A stretch of DNA of 64,000 bases from Peteryoungia aggregata LMG 23059 (GCF_030814435.1 NZ_JAUSUW010000001.1:558001-622000), one strand, 5' to 3'. Positions 9,649 to 19,697 are shown, counted from the first letter of the stretch. Numbers and translations: made by a program. Notes: generated by a model not told the origin, from the sequence alone.

Positions 9649-10334
9649 CGAAGTTCCACCCTTGCGCCGCGTGACAGGACGGCAACAGCGCCACAAAAGC
9701 CGCTGGGCACATCAAGGCCGAGCAGAACCCAGTCCTCAATGCTTCCGATCGATGGATCCACTCGCCGCAGCATGGGCTGCTGGTCATCAATGAGCGAGAC
9801 ATCAAAACTGTCGAGCGCCAGCGACAGTCCGAGACCGGTCGCCTTGACGAAGGCCTCCTTGCGCGTCCAACCACGAAAGAAGGCCAGAGTCCGGTCGCCC
9901 GGCGGCAAGGTCTGCAGTTGGGCACACTCCGCCTTCGAAAAGAAATGCCCTGCAACATCCTCCCCGAACGTCCGGACTTCTTCGATATCGACACCGAGTT
10001 CAAAGCCGCGCGACACGGCCAGAACAGCCTGCCCGGCACTATGGCTCAGATTGAACCGAACCGGGCCCTGACCCGGCGCGGCAAGCTCCGGTTTTCCCTG
10101 GGCATTGTAGGAGAAGGAAAGTGCTGCGGGAGCCGAACCGACATATTGGCCGAGAATACTCCGCATCGCGGCCCGACCGCCCATATAACGCCGGGCGTCC
10201 TGCGGCTTCACGAAGCGGGAGGCCCGCTCCTTCTCGTCGCCCGACAAGATCTGAAGCGCGCTCATCTCGTTGCTCCCCCAGTCGTCGAGCGACCAGGTCC
10301 AGATGTCGACTGCGAAGAGATCGGCAGACGTCAT
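9600..10334 (-). CDS. 4'-phosphopantetheinyl transferase, Sfp type
   Basis: Converts apo carrier domains to holo form by transferring phosphopantetheine from CoA to the carrier Ser. About 244 residues from the ATG at 10334 (MTSADLFAVDIWTW); a TTG at 10379 is the alternative. Family signatures are complete: FNLSHSAG, GVDIEEV (Mg-binding Asp/Glu), and the C-terminal WTRKEAFVKATGLGL helix (WxxKEA). Length is typical of Sfp/EntD-type enzymes. It is convergent with the preceding gene and overlaps its 3' end by 49 bp. Its place next to the PKS/NRPS strongly suggests it activates the two carrier domains seen here and those upstream. Confidence 0.88.
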   Translation of the reverse strand: MTSADLFAVDIWTWSLDDWGSNEMSALQILSGDEKERASRFVKPQDARRYMGGRAAMRSILGQYVGSAPAALSFSYNAQGKPELAAPGQGPVRFNLSHSAGQAVLAVSRGFELGVDIEEVRTFGEDVAGHFFSKAECAQLQTLPPGDRTLAFFRGWTRKEAFVKATGLGLSLALDSFDVSLIDDQQPMLRRVDPSIGSIEDWVLLGLDVPSGFCGAVAVLSRGARVELRYRGDPGNWPGKTSMM

Positions 10335-10508
10335 GCGCAGACCGCGCGGCGAAATGACATAAGGCGGCGAGCATTCCAAATCGCGTTCAGGATCAGACCT
10401 CCGGCCATCTGCTGTCAGCCATCACATGATGACCACTGCTCGACCGACTTTATGATCTTCCATGCACGTTTCAAGGTGCTTCCGGCCCCGCGCCGGGCGG
10501 CAGAGATC

Positions 10509-11621
10509 TCAGTTGTCGCGCCCGCTCCCACGCCCTCCAGCCTGCGACGCTTCGCTCATCGCGCGCACAAGAAGCAGCATGACCAGGGCTTGCCCGTAAG
10601 GTGCCGGAACGTTCGGTATCTGGCGATAGAATTCGAGGGTGTGGCCCATCGGTGTACCATCTGAAACCTGCAACACGATGCCGCTTCCGTCGATCCTCGA
10701 GAGAACGGCAGCCAGCGCACGCTCGGCAACCGGACGGTAGCTTTCGTCGACGATACCGAGATCCATGCCGCGCAGGATGCCATAGGCGATGGCTGCCGTC
10801 GCAGAGGTCTCCTCGGGCGAGGTGGGATCGCAGACCAGCGTGTTGAACATGCCGTTGTCACGCTGATGGGCGGCCAGGGTCCGCAATTGCCCTCCTAGGA
10901 TATGCACAAGGTGCCGCTTGAGATGCGCCGGCACGTGCTCGACGAGACCGAAGAGTTCCGGGATTGCGACGGTGATCCAGGAATTGCCCCGCGCCCAGAA
11001 GGCCTTGGCGAAGTTGTGTCGTCCGTGGAAGGTCCATCCGTGATACCAAAGGCCGGTGACCGGATCGGCGAGAAAGCGCTCATGCACCATGAACTGGTAG
11101 AAAGCCTCTTCGATCCAGTCCTGTCGACCGAAACGCTGCCCCGCCCGAGCCAGGAAAAGGCAGGTCATGAACAGCGTGTCGTCCCACAATTCGCCGTCGT
11201 TCATGCGCTCCTTGACGACATGCTGGAAACCACCGTCCTCGGTTTTCGCCAGCGACGTGACGAGCCAGTCCGCCCAGTCTCGAACCAGTTCTTCCCAGTC
11301 GGGACGGTCGACATGGTCGATCAGCACGCAGAGCGGCAGCATCGGCGAGCTGGAGTTCACCTGCCGCGGCGGCAGACCGCGCCCGATCTGCCAGTCATAC
11401 CAACGCGCGATCGCATCGATCAGCGAGCGGTCCTGGATTGCCTCGGCATGGCGCAGGAGACCATAGATGCCGACACCAACCTCCCAGTCCCATTCATCGA
11501 ACTGGATGTCATAACCACTGTCCGAAAGGTCGGCGGTTTCGTTGATGCCCTTCAGCCTGGCCAGGCCGACGGCGACGCGCGAAAGGGCTTCTGAAAGAAC
11601 TTCGGGAGCGGGAAACAACAT
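10509..11621 (-). CDS. GH105/GH88-family unsaturated glycuronyl hydrolase
   Basis: 370 residues, no signal peptide, so a cytoplasmic enzyme acting on imported oligosaccharide. The alternation of QFDEWDWEVGVGIYGL, DDTLFMTCLFLARAG, GLWYHGWTF and FWARGNSWITVAIPE is the (alpha/alpha)6-barrel signature of YteR/RhiN-type enzymes, which remove delta-4,5-unsaturated uronic acid from products of pectate or rhamnogalacturonan lyases; Asp in DDTLF and in the N-terminal segment are candidate catalytic residues. It is the last gene of the importer operon (24 bp after the 836-residue protein). Assignment to GH105 rather than GH88 is from overall resemblance only. Confidence 0.85.
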   Translation of the reverse strand: MLFPAPEVLSEALSRVAVGLARLKGINETADLSDSGYDIQFDEWDWEVGVGIYGLLRHAEAIQDRSLIDAIARWYDWQIGRGLPPRQVNSSSPMLPLCVLIDHVDRPDWEELVRDWADWLVTSLAKTEDGGFQHVVKERMNDGELWDDTLFMTCLFLARAGQRFGRQDWIEEAFYQFMVHERFLADPVTGLWYHGWTFHGRHNFAKAFWARGNSWITVAIPELFGLVEHVPAHLKRHLVHILGGQLRTLAAHQRDNGMFNTLVCDPTSPEETSATAAIAYGILRGMDLGIVDESYRPVAERALAAVLSRIDGSGIVLQVSDGTPMGHTLEFYRQIPNVPAPYGQALVMLLLVRAMSEASQAGGRGSGRDN

Positions 11622-11645
11622 GCGCGAAAATCCTGACTTGGGAGA

Positions 11646-14156
11646 CTAGAAGGAAGCCGCATCGATCCGTTGGATCATCGGATCGATGCTTCTGTTCGGG
11701 AAAAGGTGAGGCTGGCCGTCGACAGAGAGACCATCGAGCCAGTCGAGTACGAGAGAAGGCCCTTGGGGCTGCCGGACAGAAACCCGTCGACCGTCGTCGG
11801 ACAGTTCCACCCGGGTTTGGGCGAGCAGGTTTCGAAAGCTCTGCAGATTGCCGGCATCGGCTGCATCAGCGACGACCACATACCAGGCCGAGTTCGTCCC
11901 CTCTGCCCGGAACTCGATCCCGGCGCACGGCCCGGTGTCGACCGGCACGATCGTGCGGGTCGCCGTGAGCGCAGCGAGCCCCGCCCCGCTCCTGAGCATG
12001 ATCCAGTTGTTCTCCAGGACGACTTCGTCGAAGGCCTGGCACTCGACATAGCCATGCGTGAAGGGAAGTCGCGCATCCACCCCGAGATCGTAGAGAAGCA
12101 AAGCCGAGTTCTGGAACTGTGCCGCCCGCGGCATCGAGCCGTTGCCTGCCCAGTAGGAGGGGCGTTGGTGTCCCCAGGGGTCGTCCTCGCCGGGATGATT
12201 GACCCAGGCCCTCGCCAGCGGATGGGCTGCGAACCTGATGTCGAGAATGTGCTGCTGATGCCCGCGACCGCCGGGCTTCCCGTCCATGGTCGACGAAAGC
12301 TGCACCGCCGCCGTCTTGTAGAGAACGAGCCTTGCCGCCTCGTCGTGGCCCTGGACATAATGGGCGGTGATTGCCTCGCCTGCGGGTGGCGTGACCACTT
12401 CCGCTGCGGCAACAGGCGGGCTGTAGTCGCCGGCCGCCAACATCGGCAACGCAGCAACACCATCGTTGAGCCATCCCTCACCGAAGCCAACTGTGGCGAA
12501 GGGGGCAAGCTCCGTCAGTGGCCCCGCCCGCAATTCCTTGTCATAGGCGCGCCCCATGGTTCCGGCCGGGACACCCGCCAGCGTATGCAGCCCGATCATG
12601 ACGAAGAGGCGATCGAGCAGCGTCCGCGCACGATCGCGGACAGCGCCCTGGCCAAGATGTTCCAGCGCAAGCAGGCCGATAAAGTCGATCGGGTAGTAGG
12701 CTGCAGAATTCCACTCCGCCAGACCGTGAACCTCGACGGAATCGAACCAGTGCATCAGACGATCGCACGCGAGGTCCGCCTGCGCCGCGCCGAGACGACC
12801 AGAGCATTCAAAGCGATGGTCCGGATACAGACGACCGGCCAGATACTGCGAAACATGGAAGCAGAGGACATGGTTCTCGCTCCAGAACCACATGACATCG
12901 TTTCCGGGTTCATCCACCCAATAGCGATAGCCGAGAATGCTGTGCTCGATTTTCGCCATGATGTCTCCGGGTATCTGAGCAGCATAGCAAGCGGCTGCCC
13001 AGAGGAGCGGCACCATGACGAAATCCGAGCAGTCCCGCCGCTCGTCGATCGCAGCAAGCGTGTTGTCGACAATCTCCCGGAACGTCGCACCGACGGGCAA
13101 ACCATGGGCTAGCGCGGCCACGGCGCGCCCAGCGCGCAGTTCGCCATGTTCGGCCATGTATTCGAGCGCAATCGCCTTTCGTTGCGCCAGGGGCAGATGC
13201 CGCATGTCGCGCGGTGGATCTCGAAACCTGGCAAAGGCGATCTGCCGTTCGACCCGAGTCTCCCCGACCGACAACGTAAGGTCCAGAGCGTGATAGGCAT
13301 CCGGCAAGGTCCACACACCCTCAAGGGTGACCCGCCGTTCACCAGCGCTCAATACCGCACGCGCATCGAGAAGCGGAGGCTTGCCACGCATGTGAACACT
13401 GGGCAGGATCTGTGCCCGGATCTCCACGTCGACAGAAGCAGGAGTTCCGAATTCGAGAACAAGCTCGCCATCGCGCACATGCATCGGGCTTGGCCGAACA
13501 TCCCTCGCCAGCGCCTTCAAAACCTCGATCGTTTCGACAGAAACGTCGACCGGCAATTCGATACGCAGTGGCACCGCGTCGAGAACGGTCAGCTCGAAAT
13601 ACCAAAGTGCGTCACGCTCGGCGAGTTCCTCGGCAAGGACAACGATTTCGCTGCCACCGGCCTCAAGCCACAGCTCGATCTCCGTCACGCTTTCCTTGTT
13701 GCGCCGAAAGGGCTCGAACTTTGCGGCCAGCGCGCCGTCCACCCAAAGGTGGACACCGCCACACGTGGCAAGCCGAAGGCGATAGCGACCGGATACCGGC
13801 GGCACAATCCGTGTCCGCAGCCAGCGCGCCAACAGGGTCGGACGGTGCCAGAAGCCGGAAAACTCGACCCGCCGGTTGAACCCGGGAAGGTAAAGGGCGC
13901 TGATCGGAAAGTCGGCCGTCAACGCCACGGTCCGCGCCGCCACATGCTTCCAGAGTGCCAAGCGGCACGGTAGGTCACCGACATCGACGAAACCATTGAC
14001 GAACCGGTAATTGACCCGGTCTTCCGCCAGTTCCGGCTCCCCGGGATAGAGCGTTTGGGTGATCTCCCCCATGGCCCAGGCCGTGATCGCTTCGCCCGTT
14101 TCGACGAGGAAGCCCTTGGATGCCTTATCGGCATCGGTCGCAAGAGCGTGCTTCAT
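11646..14156 (-). CDS. Large uncharacterised protein, probable carbohydrate-active (alpha/alpha toroid-like)
   Basis: 836 residues; I do not recognise a named family. The N-terminus (about 90-200) has beta-rich segments with GVHLWVDGALAAKFEP, reminiscent of PA14-like or jelly-roll sugar-binding folds. The middle (about 330-560) is helical and Trp/His-rich, with FWSENHVLCFHVSQYLAG and LAEWNSAAYYPIDFIGLLAL, a pattern like alpha/alpha-toroid glycoside hydrolases and polysaccharide lyases. The C-terminus (about 590-836) is beta-rich with many Trp. There is no signal peptide, so it is probably cytoplasmic. Its ATG overlaps the stop of the HAD gene (ATGA) and GH105 follows by 24 bp, so it likely acts on the same imported oligosaccharide. 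A lyase or phosphorylase role is possible but unproven. Confidence 0.72.
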   Translation of the reverse strand: MKHALATDADKASKGFLVETGEAITAWAMGEITQTLYPGEPELAEDRVNYRFVNGFVDVGDLPCRLALWKHVAARTVALTADFPISALYLPGFNRRVEFSGFWHRPTLLARWLRTRIVPPVSGRYRLRLATCGGVHLWVDGALAAKFEPFRRNKESVTEIELWLEAGGSEIVVLAEELAERDALWYFELTVLDAVPLRIELPVDVSVETIEVLKALARDVRPSPMHVRDGELVLEFGTPASVDVEIRAQILPSVHMRGKPPLLDARAVLSAGERRVTLEGVWTLPDAYHALDLTLSVGETRVERQIAFARFRDPPRDMRHLPLAQRKAIALEYMAEHGELRAGRAVAALAHGLPVGATFREIVDNTLAAIDERRDCSDFVMVPLLWAAACYAAQIPGDIMAKIEHSILGYRYWVDEPGNDVMWFWSENHVLCFHVSQYLAGRLYPDHRFECSGRLGAAQADLACDRLMHWFDSVEVHGLAEWNSAAYYPIDFIGLLALEHLGQGAVRDRARTLLDRLFVMIGLHTLAGVPAGTMGRAYDKELRAGPLTELAPFATVGFGEGWLNDGVAALPMLAAGDYSPPVAAAEVVTPPAGEAITAHYVQGHDEAARLVLYKTAAVQLSSTMDGKPGGRGHQQHILDIRFAAHPLARAWVNHPGEDDPWGHQRPSYWAGNGSMPRAAQFQNSALLLYDLGVDARLPFTHGYVECQAFDEVVLENNWIMLRSGAGLAALTATRTIVPVDTGPCAGIEFRAEGTNSAWYVVVADAADAGNLQSFRNLLAQTRVELSDDGRRVSVRQPQGPSLVLDWLDGLSVDGQPHLFPNRSIDPMIQRIDAASF

Positions 14157-15430
14157 TCGACATCCCCTCCTCTTTCGACTGCGGCTGCCGGCAGGGCAAG
14201 CTCGATCTTCTCCAGGAGTGCAGGCAACTGCGTGATCTGCCGGATGGTCAGGCGCGGGCGTTCACGACGGTTTTTCGGGCGATGGGACCGCCGGAGTGAC
14301 CACGCCAGAAAGACGCTGATGAGGCCGAAGCGGTTGGCGCCCAGGATGTCACGCTCAAGATTGTTGCCGACCATCACCGTGCGTGCGCGGTCATCCCCCG
14401 AAAGCCCAAGGGCTTCGAACGCGGCCGCAAACATGCGTGCGGACGGTTTGAGCTCGCCGACATCGCCGGAGATCACATGCGCCTCGAAGCTCGACCATAA
14501 TCCGTGCTGGCCCAGCAGGTTTTCAAAGGTGGCCCGCGGCCCATCGGCGACAAGCGCCAATCGATGACCCGCAGTCGCCAGTTCCTGCAGCATGGCATCG
14601 GCGCCGGGGATGAGCTTGCCGGACAAGACGACATCAGTGCCTGGTGACTTTACCTCCGTGGATTCGTCAACCAGCGTATCACCGCAGTCGAGCAGGACGG
14701 CCGCCAGATGCGGCACTGTCCCGGGAAGCCGCCTCGTCAGCGAGGCAAAGCGTCGTGGGATCCAGTCGCCGAGAACCTCCCATGGAAGAAGGACCGGCTG
14801 TATAGCATCGGATACGGGCGCAAAGGTCCACGCCGGAGCGAACGAACGGCGTTTGAGATGAAGCCGCGCGAGCCTGATTTCGTAGCGCGATGCCGTGATC
14901 AGCCCCTTGTCGGAAAAGAGATTGGAGAGATGGATACCCTCCTCCCCGGCAAAGGCACCGCACATGGCATCGACCAGCAACCCGGCCTGGCGCCTCATTG
15001 CGTCGGCATCCGCCCAATGGGCATGTTTGCCTGGCTCGACGAAAAGCACAGGCCGCCCCTCCTCAACCGGCAGCGACCCATCCGATCGCCGCATTGGCAG
15101 ACGCGTCCCGTGCCTGGATGCTTCGACCCTCACGACGACCCCATCATCATCAAGGTGAACCCAGACATGTTCCAGATCATAGAGGTGCTGAATGTCCCAG
15201 TCGTACCAGATCGCGTACTCGATGACGCTCCCCTTGCCAGGCCTGATCCTGAATTTTGAAGACACGGATTTGGCCGGCTCGCGATAAACCGCATAGCCGA
15301 TCGCAACAGGCGCGAAGGGCTCGTTGCCGTCGAGAAGAAGTTTGGGGCGATGCCTCTGCGCAAGAGCATGGTCGGGACTGTCCGTCGGGACCGGTGGCAA
15401 TGCGGCCAGGGAAGGAATGCAATCACTCAT
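14153..15430 (-). CDS. HAD-superfamily hydrolase with an unassigned N-terminal domain
   Basis: I start it at the ATG at 15430, which overlaps the stop of the upstream ABC ATPase (TGATG); about 425 residues. The C-terminal half has LLDCGDTLVDE (a HAD motif I variant, usually DxDxT; here D-C-G-D-T), LVADGP near motif II, and GELKPSARMF plus VMVGNNLERDILGANRFG (motifs III/IV). It should therefore be a phosphatase-like enzyme, though the altered motif I leaves activity open. The N-terminal 200 residues (YAVYREPAKSVSSKFRIRPGKGSVIEYAIWYDWDIQHLYDLEHVWVHLDD split by beta strands) are not a HAD cap that I know. Coupling to sugar import genes suggests a sugar-processing function. Confidence 0.8.
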   Translation of the reverse strand: MSDCIPSLAALPPVPTDSPDHALAQRHRPKLLLDGNEPFAPVAIGYAVYREPAKSVSSKFRIRPGKGSVIEYAIWYDWDIQHLYDLEHVWVHLDDDGVVVRVEASRHGTRLPMRRSDGSLPVEEGRPVLFVEPGKHAHWADADAMRRQAGLLVDAMCGAFAGEEGIHLSNLFSDKGLITASRYEIRLARLHLKRRSFAPAWTFAPVSDAIQPVLLPWEVLGDWIPRRFASLTRRLPGTVPHLAAVLLDCGDTLVDESTEVKSPGTDVVLSGKLIPGADAMLQELATAGHRLALVADGPRATFENLLGQHGLWSSFEAHVISGDVGELKPSARMFAAAFEALGLSGDDRARTVMVGNNLERDILGANRFGLISVFLAWSLRRSHRPKNRRERPRLTIRQITQLPALLEKIELALPAAAVERGGDVE

Positions 15431-16473
15431 CAGACGCCGACTCCGGTCAGATCGAGGCTTTCGGCATGATGGCAACGCACTTGCCGCCCCCCTGCAAGCG
15501 TTCGCAGTGCCGGGGTCTCCTTGCGGCACGCCTCGTCGGCATAGGGGCAGCGTGGATGAAACGGGCAGCCGCTGGGCACATTCATTGCATCCGCGATCTC
15601 GCCTTTCAGGGGAACCCGCTTGCGGGCGCGATTGCCGCGCGGATCGGGCTGCGGCACGGCCGCCAGAAGTGCCTCTGTGTAGGGATGCAACGGCTTCTCG
15701 AACATCTCGTCCGTCGGGCCGACCTCCATCAACCGACCGAGATACATGACGCCGACCCGATCCGAGATATGCTCGACCATGCCCAGATCATGCGTGATGA
15801 ACAGATAGGTCAGGCCCAGCTTTTCCTGCAGGTCCTGCATCAGATTGATGTTCTGCGCGGCGACAGACACGTCGAGGGCCGAAACGGCCTCGTCGGCGGC
15901 GATGAAACTCGGGTTGAGGGCCAGCGCACGTGCAATCCCGATGCGCTGGCGCTGACCGCCGGAGAACGCATGCGGATAGCGCATGATGTATTCCGGTCGA
16001 AGCCCGACGAGCCCGAGCAGTTCGGCGACCCGATCCTTGATCTCGGCGGGCGTTCCCATGCCATGAATGACAAGCGGCTCTCCCACGAGGTCAAGCAGGC
16101 GCATACGGGGATTGAGCGAGGAATAAGGATCCTGGAAGATCATCTGCATCTCCCGCCGGATCGACCGCATTTCGCGATCGCCGAGACGGGTGAGGTCGAC
16201 CACCTCGCCACTCTCCCTGCGAAACAGGATCTCGCCATCTGTGAGGTCATAGGCCCTGAGGATCAGCCTTGCGATCGAGGATTTTCCCGAGCCGCTTTCG
16301 CCGACAAGGCCAAAGGTCTCGCCCTTCCGGATGTCGAAACTGATGTCGTCGACAGCCTTGACCGTGGCGACCTCGCGGCGGCGCCAACCCTCGTAGATCG
16401 GAAAGTACTTCTTGACCCCGCGAACCGAAATCAGCGTGTCCTTGTCCAGGGTCTCTTGGTGAGGCATCTGCAT
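15430..16473 (-). CDS. Opp/Dpp-type ABC transporter ATP-binding protein (OppF-like)
   Basis: 347 residues. Walker [10 protein letters not shown], signature FSGGQRQRIGIARAL, and a Walker B region reading AADEAVSALD; most relatives have DEPVSALD, so the Pro is replaced by Ala while the catalytic Glu is kept. The C-terminal Cys-rich GCPFHPRCPYADEACR segment is characteristic of the oligopeptide/oligosaccharide subfamily and in some members binds an Fe-S cluster. It energises uptake with the companion OppD-like ATPase and two permeases. Start and stop are both coupled to neighbours by 1-3 base overlaps. Confidence 0.93.
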   Translation of the reverse strand: MQMPHQETLDKDTLISVRGVKKYFPIYEGWRRREVATVKAVDDISFDIRKGETFGLVGESGSGKSSIARLILRAYDLTDGEILFRRESGEVVDLTRLGDREMRSIRREMQMIFQDPYSSLNPRMRLLDLVGEPLVIHGMGTPAEIKDRVAELLGLVGLRPEYIMRYPHAFSGGQRQRIGIARALALNPSFIAADEAVSALDVSVAAQNINLMQDLQEKLGLTYLFITHDLGMVEHISDRVGVMYLGRLMEVGPTDEMFEKPLHPYTEALLAAVPQPDPRGNRARKRVPLKGEIADAMNVPSGCPFHPRCPYADEACRKETPALRTLAGGRQVRCHHAESLDLTGVGV

Positions 16474-17528
16474 CAGGCAAACTCTTTCGCTGGGACGATC
16501 TGGCCCGCAAAGTGGCAGCGGGCCTTCTGGCCGCTGGCGAATGAAACATCGTCTGGAACCGCCACGTCACAGACCCCGGCAACGCCGTGCAGACAGCGCG
16601 GATGGAAGGAACAGCCCCGGGGCACATTGTAGGGGTCCGGCACCACACCGGCGATGGTGCGCAGCCGGTTTCCATGGCTGCGGCCCAGACGCGGGATCGA
16701 TTGGAGAAGCGCTTGCGTGTAGGGGTGCTTGGGCTCGTAGAAGATCTCGTCCACCGTCCCGGTTTCCACGACACGGCCGAGATACATCACCGCGACACGG
16801 TCGGCGATATCGGCCACAACGCCAAAATTGTGGGTGATGAAGACGATCGCCATGCCGAGATCCTCCTGCAGCGATTTCAGCAGCTCGAGGATCTGCGCCT
16901 CCGTCGTCACGTCGAGCGCTGTGGTCGGCTCGTCGGCGATCAGCAAAGTGGGATCACAGGAAAGCGCAAGCGCGATCATCGCCCGCTGACGCATGCCACC
17001 GGACAGATGATGCGGATAGCGATCGACAATGTCGCTCGGCCGCGGCATCTGGACGCGAGTGAGCAATTCGATCGCCTGGTTCCTGGCCTCTGCCTTTGAG
17101 ACCTTCCTGTGCAGCATGACCGTCCGCATGATCTGCGTGCCGATCGTATGCACCGGAGAAAGCGCCGTCATCGGCTCCTGGAACACCATGCCGATATTGC
17201 CGCCGCGGATCTCGCGCATTTCTCGGCCCTGCCAGTCGAGATCGGAAATCCGGACTTCGGTGCCATCACTGCGGCGGAAGCGGATCGAGCCATGGGCGTT
17301 GATCGCATTGCGTGGCTGGAGCCGCATGATCGACCGCGCCGTAACCGACTTGCCCGATCCGCTCTCGCCGACAATGCCGAGCACTTCGCCTCGGTTGACG
17401 TGATAGGAAACGCCGTTGACCGCCTTCACGAGACCGTCGCGCGTCGGAAAATGCACCCCGACATTGTCGAGCTCGAGCAGTCGTTCCGCTGGCATCGGTG
17501 CCGGATTTCCGTTGTTGATGGACTTCAT
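16473..17528 (-). CDS. Opp/Dpp-type ABC transporter ATP-binding protein (OppD-like)
   Basis: 351 residues. Walker [14 protein letters not shown], signature [15 protein letters not shown], Walker [15 protein letters not shown], and the C-terminal [12 protein letters not shown] segment typical of OppD/DppD. A strong GAGGAGG ribosome site precedes the ATG at 17528. It forms the nucleotide-binding pair with the OppF-like protein on the cytoplasmic face. The surrounding GH105, LacI and GH genes indicate an oligosaccharide rather than peptide cargo, as for the Opp-type alpha-galactoside (agp) systems of rhizobia. Confidence 0.93.
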   Translation of the reverse strand: MKSINNGNPAPMPAERLLELDNVGVHFPTRDGLVKAVNGVSYHVNRGEVLGIVGESGSGKSVTARSIMRLQPRNAINAHGSIRFRRSDGTEVRISDLDWQGREMREIRGGNIGMVFQEPMTALSPVHTIGTQIMRTVMLHRKVSKAEARNQAIELLTRVQMPRPSDIVDRYPHHLSGGMRQRAMIALALSCDPTLLIADEPTTALDVTTEAQILELLKSLQEDLGMAIVFITHNFGVVADIADRVAVMYLGRVVETGTVDEIFYEPKHPYTQALLQSIPRLGRSHGNRLRTIAGVVPDPYNVPRGCSFHPRCLHGVAGVCDVAVPDDVSFASGQKARCHFAGQIVPAKEFA

Positions 17529-17540
17529 CGGACGACCTCC

Positions 17541-18704
17541 TCATTGTCCATAGGGGTCGGCCGCATCACGCAGGCCATCACCAATGAAGTTGAACGCTAG
17601 GACCACCAGCACCACGGCCACGCCGGGCGCCAGCAGCCAGGGCGCCATGGAGATCGATCGCAGATTTTGCGCATCCTGCAGGAGCACACCCCAGCTGACG
17701 ACGGGTGGACGCAGACCAAGCCCAAGGAAACTGAGCGCCGTTTCGCCGAGGATCATTTCGGGGATAGCCAGTGTCAGGGCGGCGATGATGTAGCTGGTCA
17801 TGGCCGGCAGCATGTGGCGCGTGACGATCCGGTATTCGGAGGCACCTGCGAGCCGAGCCGCGAGCACATAGTCCTCGGTCTTCAGCGACAGAAACCGCCC
17901 GCGCACAACCCGCGCGAGATGGGTCCAGCCGATGAGCGACAGGATGAGCGTGATCAGCACATAGACGAAGATCGGATCCCAGGCGATCGGCAAGGCTGCG
18001 GCAAGCCCCATCCAGAGCGGGATGGTCGGGATCGACCGGATGAACTCCATCAGTCTCTGGATCGAGGAGTCGATCCGCCCGCCATAGTAACCGGAGATCG
18101 CGCCAAGGCTCAATCCGAGGACGAAAGCGAAGGCAACCCCGACCAGACCAGCCGACAGGGTGACACGGGCACCATGGATAAGGCGGCTGTAGAGGTCACG
18201 GCCGAGCGAATCCGTGCCAAGCAGATTGATCTGCTGGCGCCGATCATCAACGCCGAAAAACCGCAGGCGCGTCTCGACCAGACCGAACAAGCTGTAGGGC
18301 TCTCCCTCGACGAAGAAGCGGATGGGGAGCGGCTTGCTCGTGTCTTCCACATACATGACACGCGCCGTTTCGAGATCACGCGTTCTCTTCATCGCATAGA
18401 CAAAGGGGCGGCGGAGTTCGCCTTCGTGAACGATCCGCACGTCGCTTGGCGGTGCAAGCGTATTCAGGCGATTGATTGTGAAAGGTGCATAGGGCGTGAA
18501 GAAATGCGCGAAAATCGCCAGCACCGTCAGGATCGTCATGAAGACGAGCGAGACCACCGCAAGCTTGTGCTTTCGGAACCGCCACCAGACCAATGTCCAG
18601 GGCTTTGCGGTGTAGAGGGTTTCGTCGCGAAACTCCTCCTTCGGTGCGAGAGGGGGCAGGCGTGGTGCCAACATGTGGGGTGCGAGATTGGGGAGGTCGT
18701 TCAT
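17541..18704 (-). CDS. Opp-type ABC transporter permease (OppC-like)
   Basis: 387 residues. A first membrane segment at about 50-72 (LAVVSLVFMTILTVLAIFAHFF) is followed by a large periplasmic loop (about 75-185), then five further hydrophobic segments. The EAA loop that contacts the ATPase appears as YVLAARLAGASEYRIVTRHMLP cut at its conserved Gly. The large loop is typical of extended OppC proteins in oligosaccharide/Microcin-C-type importers. It is 12 bp upstream of the OppD-like gene and 6 bp downstream of the OppB-like gene. Confidence 0.92.
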   Translation of the reverse strand: MNDLPNLAPHMLAPRLPPLAPKEEFRDETLYTAKPWTLVWWRFRKHKLAVVSLVFMTILTVLAIFAHFFTPYAPFTINRLNTLAPPSDVRIVHEGELRRPFVYAMKRTRDLETARVMYVEDTSKPLPIRFFVEGEPYSLFGLVETRLRFFGVDDRRQQINLLGTDSLGRDLYSRLIHGARVTLSAGLVGVAFAFVLGLSLGAISGYYGGRIDSSIQRLMEFIRSIPTIPLWMGLAAALPIAWDPIFVYVLITLILSLIGWTHLARVVRGRFLSLKTEDYVLAARLAGASEYRIVTRHMLPAMTSYIIAALTLAIPEMILGETALSFLGLGLRPPVVSWGVLLQDAQNLRSISMAPWLLAPGVAVVLVVLAFNFIGDGLRDAADPYGQ

Positions 18705-18710
18705 GGGGCC

Positions 18711-19697
18711 TCACGAAAACCGGATACGCGGGTCCGACATCGCGAGCAGGATGTCGGAGAGCACCGTGCCGATGACGGTGAAGACGCTGAGGATGAGAAT
18801 GAAACTGCCGGCGAGATACATGTCCTGCATCTTGAGCGCCTGAAGCAGCAGCGGTCCCGTCGTCGGCAGGTTGAGCACGACGGCCGTGATGACATCGCCC
18901 GAGAACAGCGCGGGCAGCGCCCAGCCAACGGTGGAGATGAAGGGGTTGAGCGCAACACGCACCGGATAACGCCAGACCACGGTCCGCTCGCTGAACCCTT
19001 GCGCATAGGCGGTCTCGACATAAGGTTTGCGCAACTCGTCGAGCATGTTGGCGCGCATGACACGAATGAGACCAGCAGCACCTCCCGTGGCAAGCACCAC
19101 GAGCGGAATCCAGATATGCGTGAGCATGTTGACGAACTTGTCGACATCCCAGGGTCGATCCTGGAATTCCGGCGAAACAAGCCCGCCGACATCCATGTTG
19201 AGCCAGACGAAGGTCATCCACATAAGCACAAGGGCGAGCAGGAAATCGGGGATACCCTTGCCCAGGAAGCCGAAGACGGTGAAGACATAGTCGAAGACGG
19301 AATATTGCCGGGTGGCGGAATATACGCCGACAGGGATGGCGATCATCCAGGTGAAGATCATGCTGAGCGTCGAGATCGCCAGCGTCAGGCCGAGCCGGTC
19401 CCAGATGAGGTCGCTGACCGGTGCGTTCCACTCGAGCGATCGACCGAAGTCGCCGTAGAAGACGATGTTCGAGATCCAGCGCCAGTACTGCACCAGGATC
19501 GGATCATTCAATCCGTATTGCTGCCGCATCAGCTCTTCCTGCAGCTCGGTGATGTATTCACCGCCGCTGCGCAGCTGCGCAGCATAGGCCGAGACGAAAT
19601 CGCCTGGCGGCAGCTGGATGATCATGAAGGCGATGAAGGAGACGAATACCAGGGTGGGAATCGCCCACAGCAATCGCCGGACGGCATAGCCGAGCAT
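18711..19697 (-). CDS. Opp-type ABC transporter permease (OppB-like)
   Basis: I start at the ATG at 19697 (MLGYAVRRLLWAIPTLVFVS), which has an AGAGGA ribosome site; an in-frame ATG at 19733 has none. About 328 residues. The N-terminal membrane helix followed by QLPPGDF is the usual OppB beginning. The EAA loop is VETAYAQGFSERTVVWRYPV and the C-terminus ends in two hydrophobic helices. It pairs with the OppC-like protein to form the translocation channel. Confidence 0.92.
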   Translation of the reverse strand: MLGYAVRRLLWAIPTLVFVSFIAFMIIQLPPGDFVSAYAAQLRSGGEYITELQEELMRQQYGLNDPILVQYWRWISNIVFYGDFGRSLEWNAPVSDLIWDRLGLTLAISTLSMIFTWMIAIPVGVYSATRQYSVFDYVFTVFGFLGKGIPDFLLALVLMWMTFVWLNMDVGGLVSPEFQDRPWDVDKFVNMLTHIWIPLVVLATGGAAGLIRVMRANMLDELRKPYVETAYAQGFSERTVVWRYPVRVALNPFISTVGWALPALFSGDVITAVVLNLPTTGPLLLQALKMQDMYLAGSFILILSVFTVIGTVLSDILLAMSDPRIRFS

